NCBI GenBank assembly: GCA_944323345.1
Contig: CALUSC010000001.1
Location: forward strand, 62,001-126,000
DNA length: 64,000 bases
Source of the DNA: an uncultured Bacteroidales bacterium
GTDB lineage: Bacteria; Bacteroidota; Bacteroidia; Bacteroidales; UBA932
Reading direction: 5' to 3'
The position numbers and the translations under genes were made by a program. Below are positions 1 to 8,095 of the stretch, in pieces. The notes beneath the pieces were generated by a model. The model made no database searches, had not been told where the DNA came from, and worked only from the letters and a program-made list of their open reading frames with translations. Each line of letters starts with the position of its first letter. Within the stretch, counting starts at the first letter, position 1.

Positions 1-2
1 AT

Positions 3-1871
3 TTTCCTGCATTCAGAAAGGCGGTACAGGAGGCAGGCGTGGCTCTCGTAATGGACAGCTATAATCTTATCTGGGGTGTGCATTCTACGGAGAATCCGTG
101 GCTGAACAACGAGATTCTGAGAAAACAGTGGGGCTTTAAGGGTATAGTCATATCTGACTGGACATCAGTGTATTCTACTCCTGGAGCCGTTCTCGGAGGT
201 TTGGATCTGGAGTGCCCGAAAGGCGTTTATTTCACTCCTGAGAAGATTAAGCCGCTTCTGGATTCAGGTGTCATAACTGAAAAGGACATTGACCTGAAGG
301 TCAAACATATTCTGCAGACTTACAGCGCTTTCGGATTCCTGGATAAATTGCCTGTGGATGAGACTATCGCATTGGACAATGAAGATAGCAAGGCGACAGC
401 CCTCGAAATTGCCCGTCAGGGCATAGTCCTTCTGGAGAACAGGAACGGGAATCTTCCTTTCGCCGCTGATGCGAAGGTGGTGGTCATGGGACCTAATGCG
501 GATGTCATCACTACGGGTGGCGGCAGCGGTTTTGTGACTCCTTATTCGACGGTTTCTCCTTATCAGGGCCTGGCTGGAATCCTGGGCGAAGAGAATGTGA
601 TATTGCTTTCGGATGATGTTCTGTATGAGGATATCCTTTCTTCCGTATATGTGAATGACAGTTCCGATGTCAGAGGTTTCGTGGCAGAGTATTTCAATAA
701 CAAGACTCTCTCGGGGGATGTGTTCAGGACTGAGACAGAGGAGAATCCGACTCATTACTGGAGCTACGGGCATCCTTTCGACGGTATGCCGGATGACGGA
801 TTTTCAGTGAGGTGGACAGGTGTGTACAAGGCTCCTGCGTCAGGTACTATCCGTGTGAAGATGGCCGGTGATGACGGCTACAGGCTTTTCGTGAATGGAG
901 AAAGACTCGGTGGCGACTGGGGAAATCATTCCCTGACCACGCGTTCGGTATTTTTCGATGTGGAGGCCGGAAAGACGTACGATCTGAGGTTCGAGTTTTA
1001 TGACAATGCCGGCGAGGCTACCGTGGTGTTCGAGGCCGGACTGATGAATATGGATAAGCTGAACGCTTCTCTGACTGAGGCTTCGGATGTACTTTACTGT
1101 GCCGGTTTCAACAGCAGTACAGAGGGCGAGGGCTGGGAAAGGCCGTTCCAGCTGCCTGCCGACCAGATACGGATGATGAATCTGGTGTCTTCCCTGCATG
1201 ACAGGGTGACTGTGGCGGTGAATGCCGGCGGCGGTGTGGATTTCAATGGCTGGTCCGATGATGTGGAGTCTGTGCTGATGGCATGGCATCCTGGCCAGGA
1301 GGGCGGAAAGGCGCTGGCTGAAATTCTGACTGGCGCCGTGTCTCCGAGCGGAAAGCTGCCGATTTCCATCGAGAACAAGTGGGAGGATAATCCTGTGCAT
1401 GACAGTTATTATGACAAGAACAAGCGTGTGACGTACTCTGAGGGTGTGTTTATGGGGTATCGCGGTTATGACCGTACAGGCAAGACTCCGAGGTATGCTT
1501 TCGGTTACGGGCTTTCTTATACTGATTTCGAGTATTCCGGTCTGGAGGTGAAGAAGCATGGCAAGGGTGTGTATTCTGTCAGCTTCGATGTAAGGAATAC
1601 CGGTTCGAAGGATGCTTACGAGACCGCGCAGGTGTATGTGGGCGATGCGGAGGCTTCCGTGAAGAGGCCGTTGAAGGAGCTCAAGGGGTATGAGAAGGTA
1701 TTTGTAAAGGCTGGTGAGACTGTCCGGGTGAGTGTGGATTTGGACAGCGAGGCTTTTGCATTTTATGATGTGGATTCGCAGTCGTTCGTGGTGGAGCCTG
1801 GGGAATTTGTGATTTCCGTGGGCCCGTCGTCGGCTGAGTTGCCGTTGACTGCTGCTGTCGAGGTCCGGTAG
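3..1871 (+). CDS. GH3 beta-glucosidase-like enzyme with PA14 insert (5' partial)
   Basis: This is the 3' part of a glycoside hydrolase family 3 gene. The reading frame is open from nucleotide 3, with FPAFRKAVQEAG upstream of the first possible start, so the true start lies outside the window. The catalytic nucleophile is the Asp of the SDW motif at nt 156-158. The second GH3 domain (KVVVMGPNAD) begins near nt 470 and is split by a PA14-type beta-barrel (about nt 660-1050, with GDDGYRLFVNGE), a known insertion in GH3 enzymes that shapes the active site. A fibronectin-III-like domain (YAFGYGLSYTDF, then VYVGDAEAS) closes the protein. GH3 enzymes of this form usually remove beta-linked glucose, xylose or related residues from oligosaccharides; the exact substrate is not readable here. 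An intrinsic terminator follows 29 nt after the stop. Confidence 0.93.
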   Translation, partial: FPAFRKAVQEAGVALVMDSYNLIWGVHSTENPWLNNEILRKQWGFKGIVISDWTSVYSTPGAVLGGLDLECPKGVYFTPEKIKPLLDSGVITEKDIDLKVKHILQTYSAFGFLDKLPVDETIALDNEDSKATALEIARQGIVLLENRNGNLPFAADAKVVVMGPNADVITTGGGSGFVTPYSTVSPYQGLAGILGEENVILLSDDVLYEDILSSVYVNDSSDVRGFVAEYFNNKTLSGDVFRTETEENPTHYWSYGHPFDGMPDDGFSVRWTGVYKAPASGTIRVKMAGDDGYRLFVNGERLGGDWGNHSLTTRSVFFDVEAGKTYDLRFEFYDNAGEATVVFEAGLMNMDKLNASLTEASDVLYCAGFNSSTEGEGWERPFQLPADQIRMMNLVSSLHDRVTVAVNAGGGVDFNGWSDDVESVLMAWHPGQEGGKALAEILTGAVSPSGKLPISIENKWEDNPVHDSYYDKNKRVTYSEGVFMGYRGYDRTGKTPRYAFGYGLSYTDFEYSGLEVKKHGKGVYSVSFDVRNTGSKDAYETAQVYVGDAEASVKRPLKELKGYEKVFVKAGETVRVSVDLDSEAFAFYDVDSQSFVVEPGEFVISVGPSSAELPLTAAVEVR

Positions 1872-1899
1872 CGGCGGTGTTCCAGGTGTGTGTGGAACT

Positions 1900-1946
1900 G
1901 CGGTGCGCAGGGGCAGGTTGTTCTGTTCTTGCGCATCGCTTTTTTT
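1900..1946 (+). terminator. Intrinsic terminator after the GH3 gene
   Basis: A 10-bp stem (1900-1909 with 1930-1939, one G-T pair) encloses a 20-nt loop and is followed directly by seven T residues (1940-1946). It sits 29 nt past the GH3 stop codon. The T tract runs straight into nine G residues (1947-1955). Confidence 0.8.
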
Positions 1947-1995
1947 GGGGGGGGGCTTGGCGTGATGTGCGGGGACGTGGTATTCTACCCTGCTG

Positions 1996-2033
1996 CGACC
2001 TGTAACGTTTAGCGGGGATTTCGTTACAGGTCG
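1996..2033. repeat. REP-like palindrome, copy 1
   Basis: A perfect 12-bp inverted repeat (CGACCTGTAACG at 1996-2007, its complement at 2022-2033) flanks a 14-nt loop rich in G. Nearly the same element, including the loop GCGGGGATTTC, recurs at 6148-6185, with a relative at 6197-6240. All copies lie between a terminator and a LacI-type promoter, which suggests a dispersed palindromic element and not a gene-specific terminator. No RAYT-type transposase is in the window. Confidence 0.7.
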
Positions 2034-2203
2034 AGGGGCACACACATCGGTCGCAAGGCACGCGATGCGATAGAGAGGCGTGAGACAGCCAGCCGCCTGT
2101 CAATTATTCCGGAAAATCACACAATACAATCCGCGAGAACGTAGGAATGATCATCGCTCAAAAAGCTCCGATAGTGTGGAAGCACAAATTTTCGATAAAA
2201 ATA

Positions 2204-2253
2204 TTTGATTTTGAATAAATAAATGTAACTTTGCAAATAATGTGTGCGTACAC
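2204..2253 (+). promoter_or_regulatory. Promoter A with LacI-type operator
   Basis: A -33 TTTG (2204-2207) and a -7 TAACTTTG (2226-2233) are spaced 18 nt apart, as in Bacteroidota sigma-ABfr promoters. The palindrome GTGTGCGTACAC (2242-2253) follows 8 nt after the -7 box, about where transcription would start, so a bound repressor could block initiation. The same palindrome class is found at 6345, 33423 and 43032. The 5' leader to the lipoprotein start at 2530 is about 280 nt. No other structure was recognised in it. Confidence 0.72.
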
Positions 2254-2529
2254 GCACGAATACACAAAAACGCACCCGAAAAACACTAAAAATACACCAA
2301 GATACACCACGGAAAACACACTGAACGTATCTACCCATACACAAAATTGCTCAGGCCCACGCACTTGCACAAGAATAACAAAAACAGCACAAGCCAACAA
2401 CCTGCGCAGCCGGCACTTGACAAATACGGGAATTGAACAGAACTAATTGACGAAACGACAATAGCCAATAAATCAGCTGCCAACCCAAATACTTCCGGGA
2501 AAGGCGGCGGATTCAATCAGAAAAGACTT

Positions 2530-4152
2530 ATGAAGAAAAACATTTGTTTTGCAGCAATAGCAGCACTCGGAATTGCAGCGGGCTGCACTAAAGAGGCATC
2601 TGACATCACTCCTGAACCGGGGGGGGGAGGCTTTTCTATAACTGTCAGTGCTCCAGCGACTAAAACCGTATTTGACCCTCAGACATACGCCGTCACCTGG
2701 GAACAGGACGATGAACTCGGCGTCTATATTGTCGGCGGAAGCGAAGCCGGCCTTTACAAATTCACCAACGTCTCCGGCAATACATTCAGCTGCCCGGAAT
2801 TCACTCCGGATGCCGGAACATTATACAGTTACTACGTCCTTTATCCTTACCACGAAGACTTTACAGTCACTGACGGAAAATCAAACGCCGTAGTCAACAT
2901 CTCATCCGGCCGGCAGATCCTTCCAGATGATGCAGGCCATATAAAGACCCCTCTCTTCGGTGTCGCCCAATCCTCCGGTGCGGAAACTCCGTCAGTATTG
3001 CTCAAGCACGCAGCTTCCGTAATCAGAATCAATATAGAGAATAATTCAGGCTCAGCGCTTTCCGTTTCAGAAGTAGGCCTGGTATCTTCAGATCCCGACG
3101 CAATAATGTCCGGGACTTTCTCCCTTAATTTCATTACGGGCAGGCTGATTCCGTACGGTACACAGAACAGCTCCGTGACGGAATTGCCTGAACCCAAAAC
3201 TATTGCGAACGGCTCTTCGGCAAATTTCTTCGTCGCCGTCGCTCCTTTTGCCGCATCTGATCTTAGTGTGACGGTAAACGGCGATAAACTCAGAAAGACC
3301 TCCGAGACCGGCTTCGACTTCAAGGAAGGTTATGTTTACTCGACATCTGTCCTCTATGATGAGGTGCCGCTGTCGCGGACAATAGAGGATCCGAATGTTT
3401 TTGCCGCCATCACCGAACTCGATGCCAGCCGGAATTATATAACCGTATCTGTCGACGGGACAAAATACTATGTATGTCCGGAAAGCGGAGAATTCAGGGA
3501 CGGAGAACCTGTCCCCGTGACTCTCAGCGTAGTACCGGGCGTGCGGTGGATTTTTACCCAACCTGACAGTTACAGAATAGTTTACGACAAGACTGCAGAA
3601 TCATTGACGATGTATTCGTCTGCACATGAATTCAACAATCCGAAGATTATCGATTTCTGGTATGAAAACAAAGAAGGGACCGGATGGTATCTGAGCAAGA
3701 CGATGTCACCGGGACTCTATTACATCAGGACCAATACCGGTTGGGATTCATGGGCAGGCAAAGGGTATTCTTTTGAAGCCTCGCTTGCTAACCCTTATGT
3801 CCTGATATGTTCAGATAAGGTTTCCATATCGATAGACAAGTCGAATAAACAATTCAATATCAAGTTAGGTCTTTATCTGTCGGAATTCGAGATTCTTCAG
3901 GAAGGTACGACAGGCGAAAGCCCTGTTGATGCCAAAATAACGCCGTTTTCATCCAAATGTTATGCTCTTATACCGGCGGATGCCGATCCGACTACGTTGT
4001 TGCGCGACATCGAGGCCGGTGTATGGATGCCGATGACCGGGGCGGTGGATAATGATACCAGATGGCATTTTTCTGAAGACCGGATATTCGATTTCGGCCA
4101 AATCATTATTGACCTTCGGAACGGAAGAATCCGTTTCGACGCTGTGGAATAA
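2530..4152 (+). CDS. Fimbrillin-like (Mfa-type) lipoprotein, paralogue 1
   Basis: This 540-residue lipoprotein has a signal peptide with lipobox AAGC at about residue 19, followed by TKEASD, which fits outer-membrane lipoprotein export in Bacteroidota. The N-terminal half (PATKTVF, then a W..DDELGVY segment, then YYVLYPY) resembles the Mfa_like_1/fimbrillin-type domain. The C-terminal half has repeated beta-sandwich segments (YRIVYDK, LTMYSS) that recall SusE-like starch-binding modules, though this is weak. The gene at 4333-5982 is a full-length paralogue. Nine consecutive G residues at 2619-2627 encode the Gly stretch just after the lipobox and are absent from the paralogue, so the gene may be phase variable. 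It is the first gene behind promoter A. Adhesion or glycan binding at the surface is plausible but not shown. Confidence 0.82.
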   Translation: MKKNICFAAIAALGIAAGCTKEASDITPEPGGGGFSITVSAPATKTVFDPQTYAVTWEQDDELGVYIVGGSEAGLYKFTNVSGNTFSCPEFTPDAGTLYSYYVLYPYHEDFTVTDGKSNAVVNISSGRQILPDDAGHIKTPLFGVAQSSGAETPSVLLKHAASVIRINIENNSGSALSVSEVGLVSSDPDAIMSGTFSLNFITGRLIPYGTQNSSVTELPEPKTIANGSSANFFVAVAPFAASDLSVTVNGDKLRKTSETGFDFKEGYVYSTSVLYDEVPLSRTIEDPNVFAAITELDASRNYITVSVDGTKYYVCPESGEFRDGEPVPVTLSVVPGVRWIFTQPDSYRIVYDKTAESLTMYSSAHEFNNPKIIDFWYENKEGTGWYLSKTMSPGLYYIRTNTGWDSWAGKGYSFEASLANPYVLICSDKVSISIDKSNKQFNIKLGLYLSEFEILQEGTTGESPVDAKITPFSSKCYALIPADADPTTLLRDIEAGVWMPMTGAVDNDTRWHFSEDRIFDFGQIIIDLRNGRIRFDAVE

Positions 4153-4189
4153 ACATGACCATTGAATTAACCATTAAATATTATTTATC

Positions 4190-4315
4190 ATGAACGAAAA
4201 ATTGATTTATGAATCACCGGCATTGACGGAGTTCAATGTGACGGTAGAAGCAGGTTTTGCCGCAAGTACATTATTGTTCGAGCTTCCTGGAATGGAAGAT
4301 GGCGGATCATTTTAA
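4190..4315 (+). CDS. Small peptide gene between lipoprotein paralogues
   Basis: A 41-codon reading frame starts 37 nt after the upstream lipoprotein stop and ends 17 nt before the next lipoprotein start. Its product begins MNEKLIYESPALTEF, continues with VEAGFAAS and ends LPGMEDGGSF. Short peptides with an IYESP..-like start and an E.GFA.S segment occur often near Bacteroidales surface genes, to my knowledge without assigned function. It has no signal peptide and no Cys. The position inside a two-gene operon and the good fit to the spacing argue that it is translated. A leader or precursor peptide is possible, but no maturation enzyme is nearby. Confidence 0.6.
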   Translation: MNEKLIYESPALTEFNVTVEAGFAASTLLFELPGMEDGGSF

Positions 4316-4332
4316 TTGAGGAGGAACGACTT

Positions 4333-5982
4333 ATGAAGAAAATTGTTTATCTCGCTGCGGTAGCGGCACTCGGACTTGCTGCAGGCTGTACTAAGGAAGC
4401 ATCTGACATTGCTCCTGAAACAGGAGCAACATTTTCCATAACTGTCAGTACACCAGCTACTAAGACTGTGTTCGACGGAGCTACATACGATGTGGTATGG
4501 GCTGACGACGATGAACTCGGCGCCTATATTGTAGGTGGTGACAAAGCCGGCGTCTACAAATTCACCAAGGATTCAGGCAAGGATAATTCATTCTCTACCA
4601 CTGATTTCACTCCGGAAGAGGGCGTGGAATACACTTACTATGTCCTTTACCCGTATGATGCGGAGTTCACTGTTACAGAGGGCAAGTCCAACGCTGTAGT
4701 GAAGATCTCCGCCAGCGGTGCGCAGTCGGATCTCAATGCTGCCGATCATATTGCGACTCCTCTTTACGGAACCGCCACTGCAGAGGGTACTGCCGCTCCG
4801 AAAATCAAGTTGAACCACGCAGCTTCTGTCATGAAAATCAATGTGGCCAATTATTCCGGTGCCGAACTGGCAATATCGAAAGTGGGCCTCTTGTCCATCG
4901 ATGAGTCTGCTGTCATGGCCGGTACGTTCTCGATAGATTTCGCTACCGGTGAACTTACTGCAACCGAAGTTTCCAATGAAGCCGCTGTGACTCTCGAAAC
5001 CAAGACTTTGGCCAATGAAGCTTCCGCCGATTTCTATGTCGCAGTTGCTCCGTTTGCTACGACTGCTGATCTTTCTGTAGTAGTCAATGATGATGAATTC
5101 GAGAAGAATGGAGTAAGCTATGACTTCAATGCCGGATCTGTTTACAAGACTGCTGTGACTTGCGGTACTCCTGAAGTTGCTGTCGAGGTTGCAGGTGCAA
5201 CATCTGGTGCTCTTACTCAGACTCTCGAAGATGAGAATGTATATGCAAATCTTCTTTCTATTTCAGGCGAATTCGATATTGCCGTCCAGTTTGGAGGTAG
5301 CAAATATTATCTCTGCCCTGCAGATGCTGAATTCCAGGATGGCGAGGCTGTGAAGGTTTCCCTGAAGAAGACTGCCGAGACTCATTGGTCATTACCTGAG
5401 GCTGAAGGTGAGTACAGGCTTGTTTATAACAAGCTTGACGGTACTCTTACTATTTATTCGCCGGAGAATGAGTTCAATGAAAATCTTGTTGTAGAATTCA
5501 AGTATCAGAATTTGAATCATTGGATAATGACCAAGACATTTACATCAGGCAATTACTTTATCAGGACTGGAACAGGCTGGGATGGCTGGTCAGGAAAACC
5601 TTATGCTTTCCAGACATCGCTGGCGGATTCGCAGCTGCTTGTATGGAGTGGACAAGGATCGACTATAGATGTACCGGCAGCACAGAAATTCTGTATCAAA
5701 ACAGGCGTAAAGAGTGATAACGACTTTACAGTTACTCAGGGTCCAAGTACAGATACAGTTGACAACGGTAAACCAGGTAATCCAAGCACTGATGGAACTG
5801 CTGACTATGGCGCAAGAGTACTGACTATTGTTCCTGAAAATGCGGCTGATGCACCTCTTGAAATGGGAAAATGGTTGCCTTTCGAGTTTGCAGTAAGCAA
5901 TGTTGGCTGGACGCACGATGATGTAGCCAAGTTGGCTAACATTAAGATAGATCTTAGAAATAAAAGAATTCAATTTAACTAA
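4333..5982 (+). CDS. Fimbrillin-like (Mfa-type) lipoprotein, paralogue 2
   Basis: This 549-residue lipoprotein (lipobox AAGC, then TKEASD) is collinear with the product of 2530-4152. It shares PATKTVF, DDELGAY, YYVLYPYDAEF, the central LNHAASV segment and the C-terminal RTGTGWD segment. It differs mainly by lacking the Gly tract after the lipobox and by an extra loop of about 20 residues near residue 470 (TDTVDNGKPGNPSTDG). A purine-rich stretch (GAGGAGGAA) lies just before the ATG. It probably shares the transcript from promoter A. The duplication, with divergence mainly in surface loops, is typical of fimbrillin-like surface proteins. The function is inferred from fold-level resemblance only. 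Confidence 0.82.
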   Translation: MKKIVYLAAVAALGLAAGCTKEASDIAPETGATFSITVSTPATKTVFDGATYDVVWADDDELGAYIVGGDKAGVYKFTKDSGKDNSFSTTDFTPEEGVEYTYYVLYPYDAEFTVTEGKSNAVVKISASGAQSDLNAADHIATPLYGTATAEGTAAPKIKLNHAASVMKINVANYSGAELAISKVGLLSIDESAVMAGTFSIDFATGELTATEVSNEAAVTLETKTLANEASADFYVAVAPFATTADLSVVVNDDEFEKNGVSYDFNAGSVYKTAVTCGTPEVAVEVAGATSGALTQTLEDENVYANLLSISGEFDIAVQFGGSKYYLCPADAEFQDGEAVKVSLKKTAETHWSLPEAEGEYRLVYNKLDGTLTIYSPENEFNENLVVEFKYQNLNHWIMTKTFTSGNYFIRTGTGWDGWSGKPYAFQTSLADSQLLVWSGQGSTIDVPAAQKFCIKTGVKSDNDFTVTQGPSTDTVDNGKPGNPSTDGTADYGARVLTIVPENAADAPLEMGKWLPFEFAVSNVGWTHDDVAKLANIKIDLRNKRIQFN

Positions 5983-5996
5983 TTGATATTTTATAT

Positions 5997-6025
5997 GTTC
6001 CGACAGATTAGCAGTCTGCCGGAAC
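5997..6025 (+). other. Hairpin just after the lipoprotein stop
   Basis: A two-part stem (GTTCCG with CGGAAC, CAGA with TCTG) lies 14 nt past the stop at 5982. It lacks a T tract, so it is more likely a 3'-end stabiliser or part of a composite termination region with the stronger hairpin at 6081. Confidence 0.5.
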
Positions 6026-6080
6026 GATGCACAACCGGATTCCAAATCCGCTTGACCGAAATAACCTCTTAATGGTGGTT

Positions 6081-6127
6081 GCAGCTGCGTTGTCAGGATA
6101 TTTCCTGCTTCGCAGCTGCTTCTTTTA
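6081..6127 (+). terminator. Intrinsic terminator after the lipoprotein operon
   Basis: A 9-bp outer stem (GCAGCTGCG at 6081-6089, complement at 6111-6119) contains an inner 5-bp stem (CAGGA/TCCTG) and is followed by the T-rich run TTCTTTTAT. It separates the fimbrillin-like pair from promoter B. Confidence 0.7.
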
Positions 6128-6147
6128 TCTGCTTTTCTCTTCCGCTG

Positions 6148-6185
6148 CGACCTGTAACGTTTTGCGGGGATTTCGTTACAGGTCG
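6148..6185. repeat. REP-like palindrome, copy 2
   Basis: The same 12-bp arms as copy 1 (6148-6159 and 6174-6185) and an almost identical 14-nt loop. It lies in the 416-nt spacer between the lipoprotein operon and promoter B. Confidence 0.7.
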
Positions 6186-6196
6186 AGGGTAACTTG

Positions 6197-6240
6197 CTGC
6201 GACCTGTCACGTTTTGGGGCGATAATGCGACAGGTCGCAG
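6197..6240. repeat. REP-like palindrome, copy 3 (variant)
   Basis: A perfect 12-bp inverted repeat (CTGCGACCTGTC at 6197-6208, complement at 6229-6240) with a 20-nt loop starts 11 nt after copy 2. It shares GCGACCTGT with the other copies, but the inner bases and the loop have changed with compensating arm substitutions. That pattern suggests selection on the structure. Confidence 0.65.
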
Positions 6241-6305
6241 CCGGGATACAAGTACGCCTGAGGAAAGCTGTGAGCGATGAAAAAAACGGTGCGATTGAAA
6301 ATAAA

Positions 6306-6356
6306 TTTGTACTTCCGGAAAAGTTGCGTATTTTTGTAGAAAATGTGTTCGTACAC
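6306..6356 (+). promoter_or_regulatory. Promoter B with LacI-type operator
   Basis: A -33 TTTG (6306-6309), 19 nt, then a -7 TATTTTTG (6329-6336). The palindrome GTGTTCGTACAC (6345-6356) follows at the same distance from the -7 box as in promoter A. This position fixes the start of the next gene at 6399, because the longer open frame from 6027 would run through the promoter. Confidence 0.72.
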
Positions 6357-6398
6357 ACCGAATTGCTAATAACCGAAAACAATAGAAATCCGAAAAAT

Positions 6399-8090
6399 AT
6401 GAAAAAAATCCAACTCCTCGCATGTGCGATTTCAGCCATGACTTTCATGTCCGCACAGCCGGCACTTTTTGCGAATCCTTCAGCCGCAGCCTCGTCTGTC
6501 GAGTCGTGTTCAGTGCCAGCATCATCAGTTGCAAGTCACTCAGCCGCAAGCCATTCCGCTGTCACTACTTCAATGGCAGCACTTTCTGTAGCTAACCATT
6601 CAGCAGCCAAACCGGCCCTGAAAACAGTAGAATTCACCCCGGATACCGTCCGTGTCCTGGACAATCCGCTGAACGGCTGGGTAATGTACCTTAACCGCGG
6701 ATGGGACGAAAATTTCTGGGAGAAGCACGGCTATGACAGCATGCCTGCCGACAGCGGCAAGACGACAGTCAGGGTATCCGACTATGCATCAGTAGCTTAC
6801 CTCAGAACCAGCTGGTCATCCATGGAACCCGAAGAAGGAAAATACTTCTGGACAGATCCCGACAACAGACTCAACAGACTCCTGAAAAGCTGTCTGGACA
6901 GGGGAATGAAACTTGCTTTCCGCATAGTAGTGGACGGCCGCGATCAGGGCGCCAACACCCCTGGATTCGTATTCGATGCCGGAGCGGAATACTACCTTCA
7001 GAATCCGAAAAGACCGGACCAGAAAACACCGTTCCCGCAGGATCCTGTCTTCAGGAAATATTATGAGAAATTCATCGAAGCCTTTGCCGCTGAATTCAAT
7101 GACCCGGAAAAGACAGCATTCATCGATGCTTACGGTCTCGGCAAATGGGGCGAAGGCCACAATGTGGCATACGAGCCGGGCAATGTCGTTTCCGACAGTA
7201 CCGCATACTATAAGGAAAATACCATGGAGTGGATTACCGGCCTCTATGCCAGGACTTTCACTGAAATCCCACTTGTCATAAACTACCACAGGCATATAGG
7301 CGCACCTGTCAGCGAAGGCCGCCAGGTAGAGCCTGACAGCGAGCACCTTCTGCAGATAGCCATCGACAACGGCTATTGTCTCAGGGCCGACTCATTCGGC
7401 ATGAACAACCAGGATTGGGGCTACAATGACTGGGAACGCTCCTATGTCAAGAAATGGGCATACAAAGTCCCTATAATCATGGAAGGAGGCTGGATAGTCG
7501 GACAGCATTCATGGTGGCAGGATCCGGCAGGATACAAGACCCCGAAAGATGTCCGTATCGGCGAGTTCGTGACTTCCAGCGAAGAAAAAGTGAACATGAT
7601 GGACTTCAGGGCAGGAAAAGAAACCGCTTCATGGTTCAACGATGCATTCGATTATGTGAAGAAATTCGTATCCGAGGGCGGCTACCGTCTCTATCCGGCA
7701 GAAATATCCGCACCCGGGAAAATCAGGAACGGCAAGGCTGTTTCCATCAGCCACAGCTGGGCCAATCTCGGCTGGGGATATTGTCCGAACAACATCAAAC
7801 AGTGGAATTATAAATACAAGGTTGCCTTCGCCCTTCTGGATGCCGACGGCAATGTTGTCGCCAAGTTTGTCGACAATGCTTCCGATCCTTCAAAATGGAT
7901 CAAGGGCAATGTCACAGCCTACGACTTCGAGTTCGTCCCTGAAAACATCCCTGCCGGGAAATACACCCTTGCCGCAGGCATAGTCGACACTTCGAAGGAC
8001 GGGATGCCGGTCGGGATAGAACTTTCCCTGCCTGAGTCCGCGCTCACTGATGACGGCTGGGCGCCTGTAATGAAAGTTTCGGTAAAATAA
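6399..8090 (+). CDS. DUF4832-type secreted protein
   Basis: This is a 563-residue exported protein. The ATG at 6399 (MKKIQLLACAISAM) is preferred over upstream in-frame starts because promoter B lies between them and a signal peptide begins here. After the signal there are about 45 residues rich in Ser, Ala, Val and His, then a likely TIM-barrel region (NPLNGWVMYLNRG, VAYLRTSWSSMEPEEG, YGLGKWGEGHN) and a C-terminal beta-sandwich (NGKAVSISHSWANLGWGY). The barrel and sandwich match the layout of DUF4832 proteins, a glycosidase-like family of unknown substrate. Conserved acidic residues in MEPEEG and KWGEGH could be catalytic, which is inference. It heads the same-strand run of glycan genes that follows. 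Confidence 0.8.
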   Translation: MKKIQLLACAISAMTFMSAQPALFANPSAAASSVESCSVPASSVASHSAASHSAVTTSMAALSVANHSAAKPALKTVEFTPDTVRVLDNPLNGWVMYLNRGWDENFWEKHGYDSMPADSGKTTVRVSDYASVAYLRTSWSSMEPEEGKYFWTDPDNRLNRLLKSCLDRGMKLAFRIVVDGRDQGANTPGFVFDAGAEYYLQNPKRPDQKTPFPQDPVFRKYYEKFIEAFAAEFNDPEKTAFIDAYGLGKWGEGHNVAYEPGNVVSDSTAYYKENTMEWITGLYARTFTEIPLVINYHRHIGAPVSEGRQVEPDSEHLLQIAIDNGYCLRADSFGMNNQDWGYNDWERSYVKKWAYKVPIIMEGGWIVGQHSWWQDPAGYKTPKDVRIGEFVTSSEEKVNMMDFRAGKETASWFNDAFDYVKKFVSEGGYRLYPAEISAPGKIRNGKAVSISHSWANLGWGYCPNNIKQWNYKYKVAFALLDADGNVVAKFVDNASDPSKWIKGNVTAYDFEFVPENIPAGKYTLAAGIVDTSKDGMPVGIELSLPESALTDDGWAPVMKVSVK

Positions 8091-8095
8091 ATGCG

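Noticed and set aside
840..2045. 401-codon minus-strand frame over the GH3 gene
   Set aside because: Rich in His, Arg and Pro as expected from an antisense frame, and it crosses the GH3 terminator and REP-like element.
6027..6398. N-terminal extension of the DUF4832 frame
   Set aside because: It would translate through REP-like palindromes and promoter B; a good signal peptide starts at 6399.
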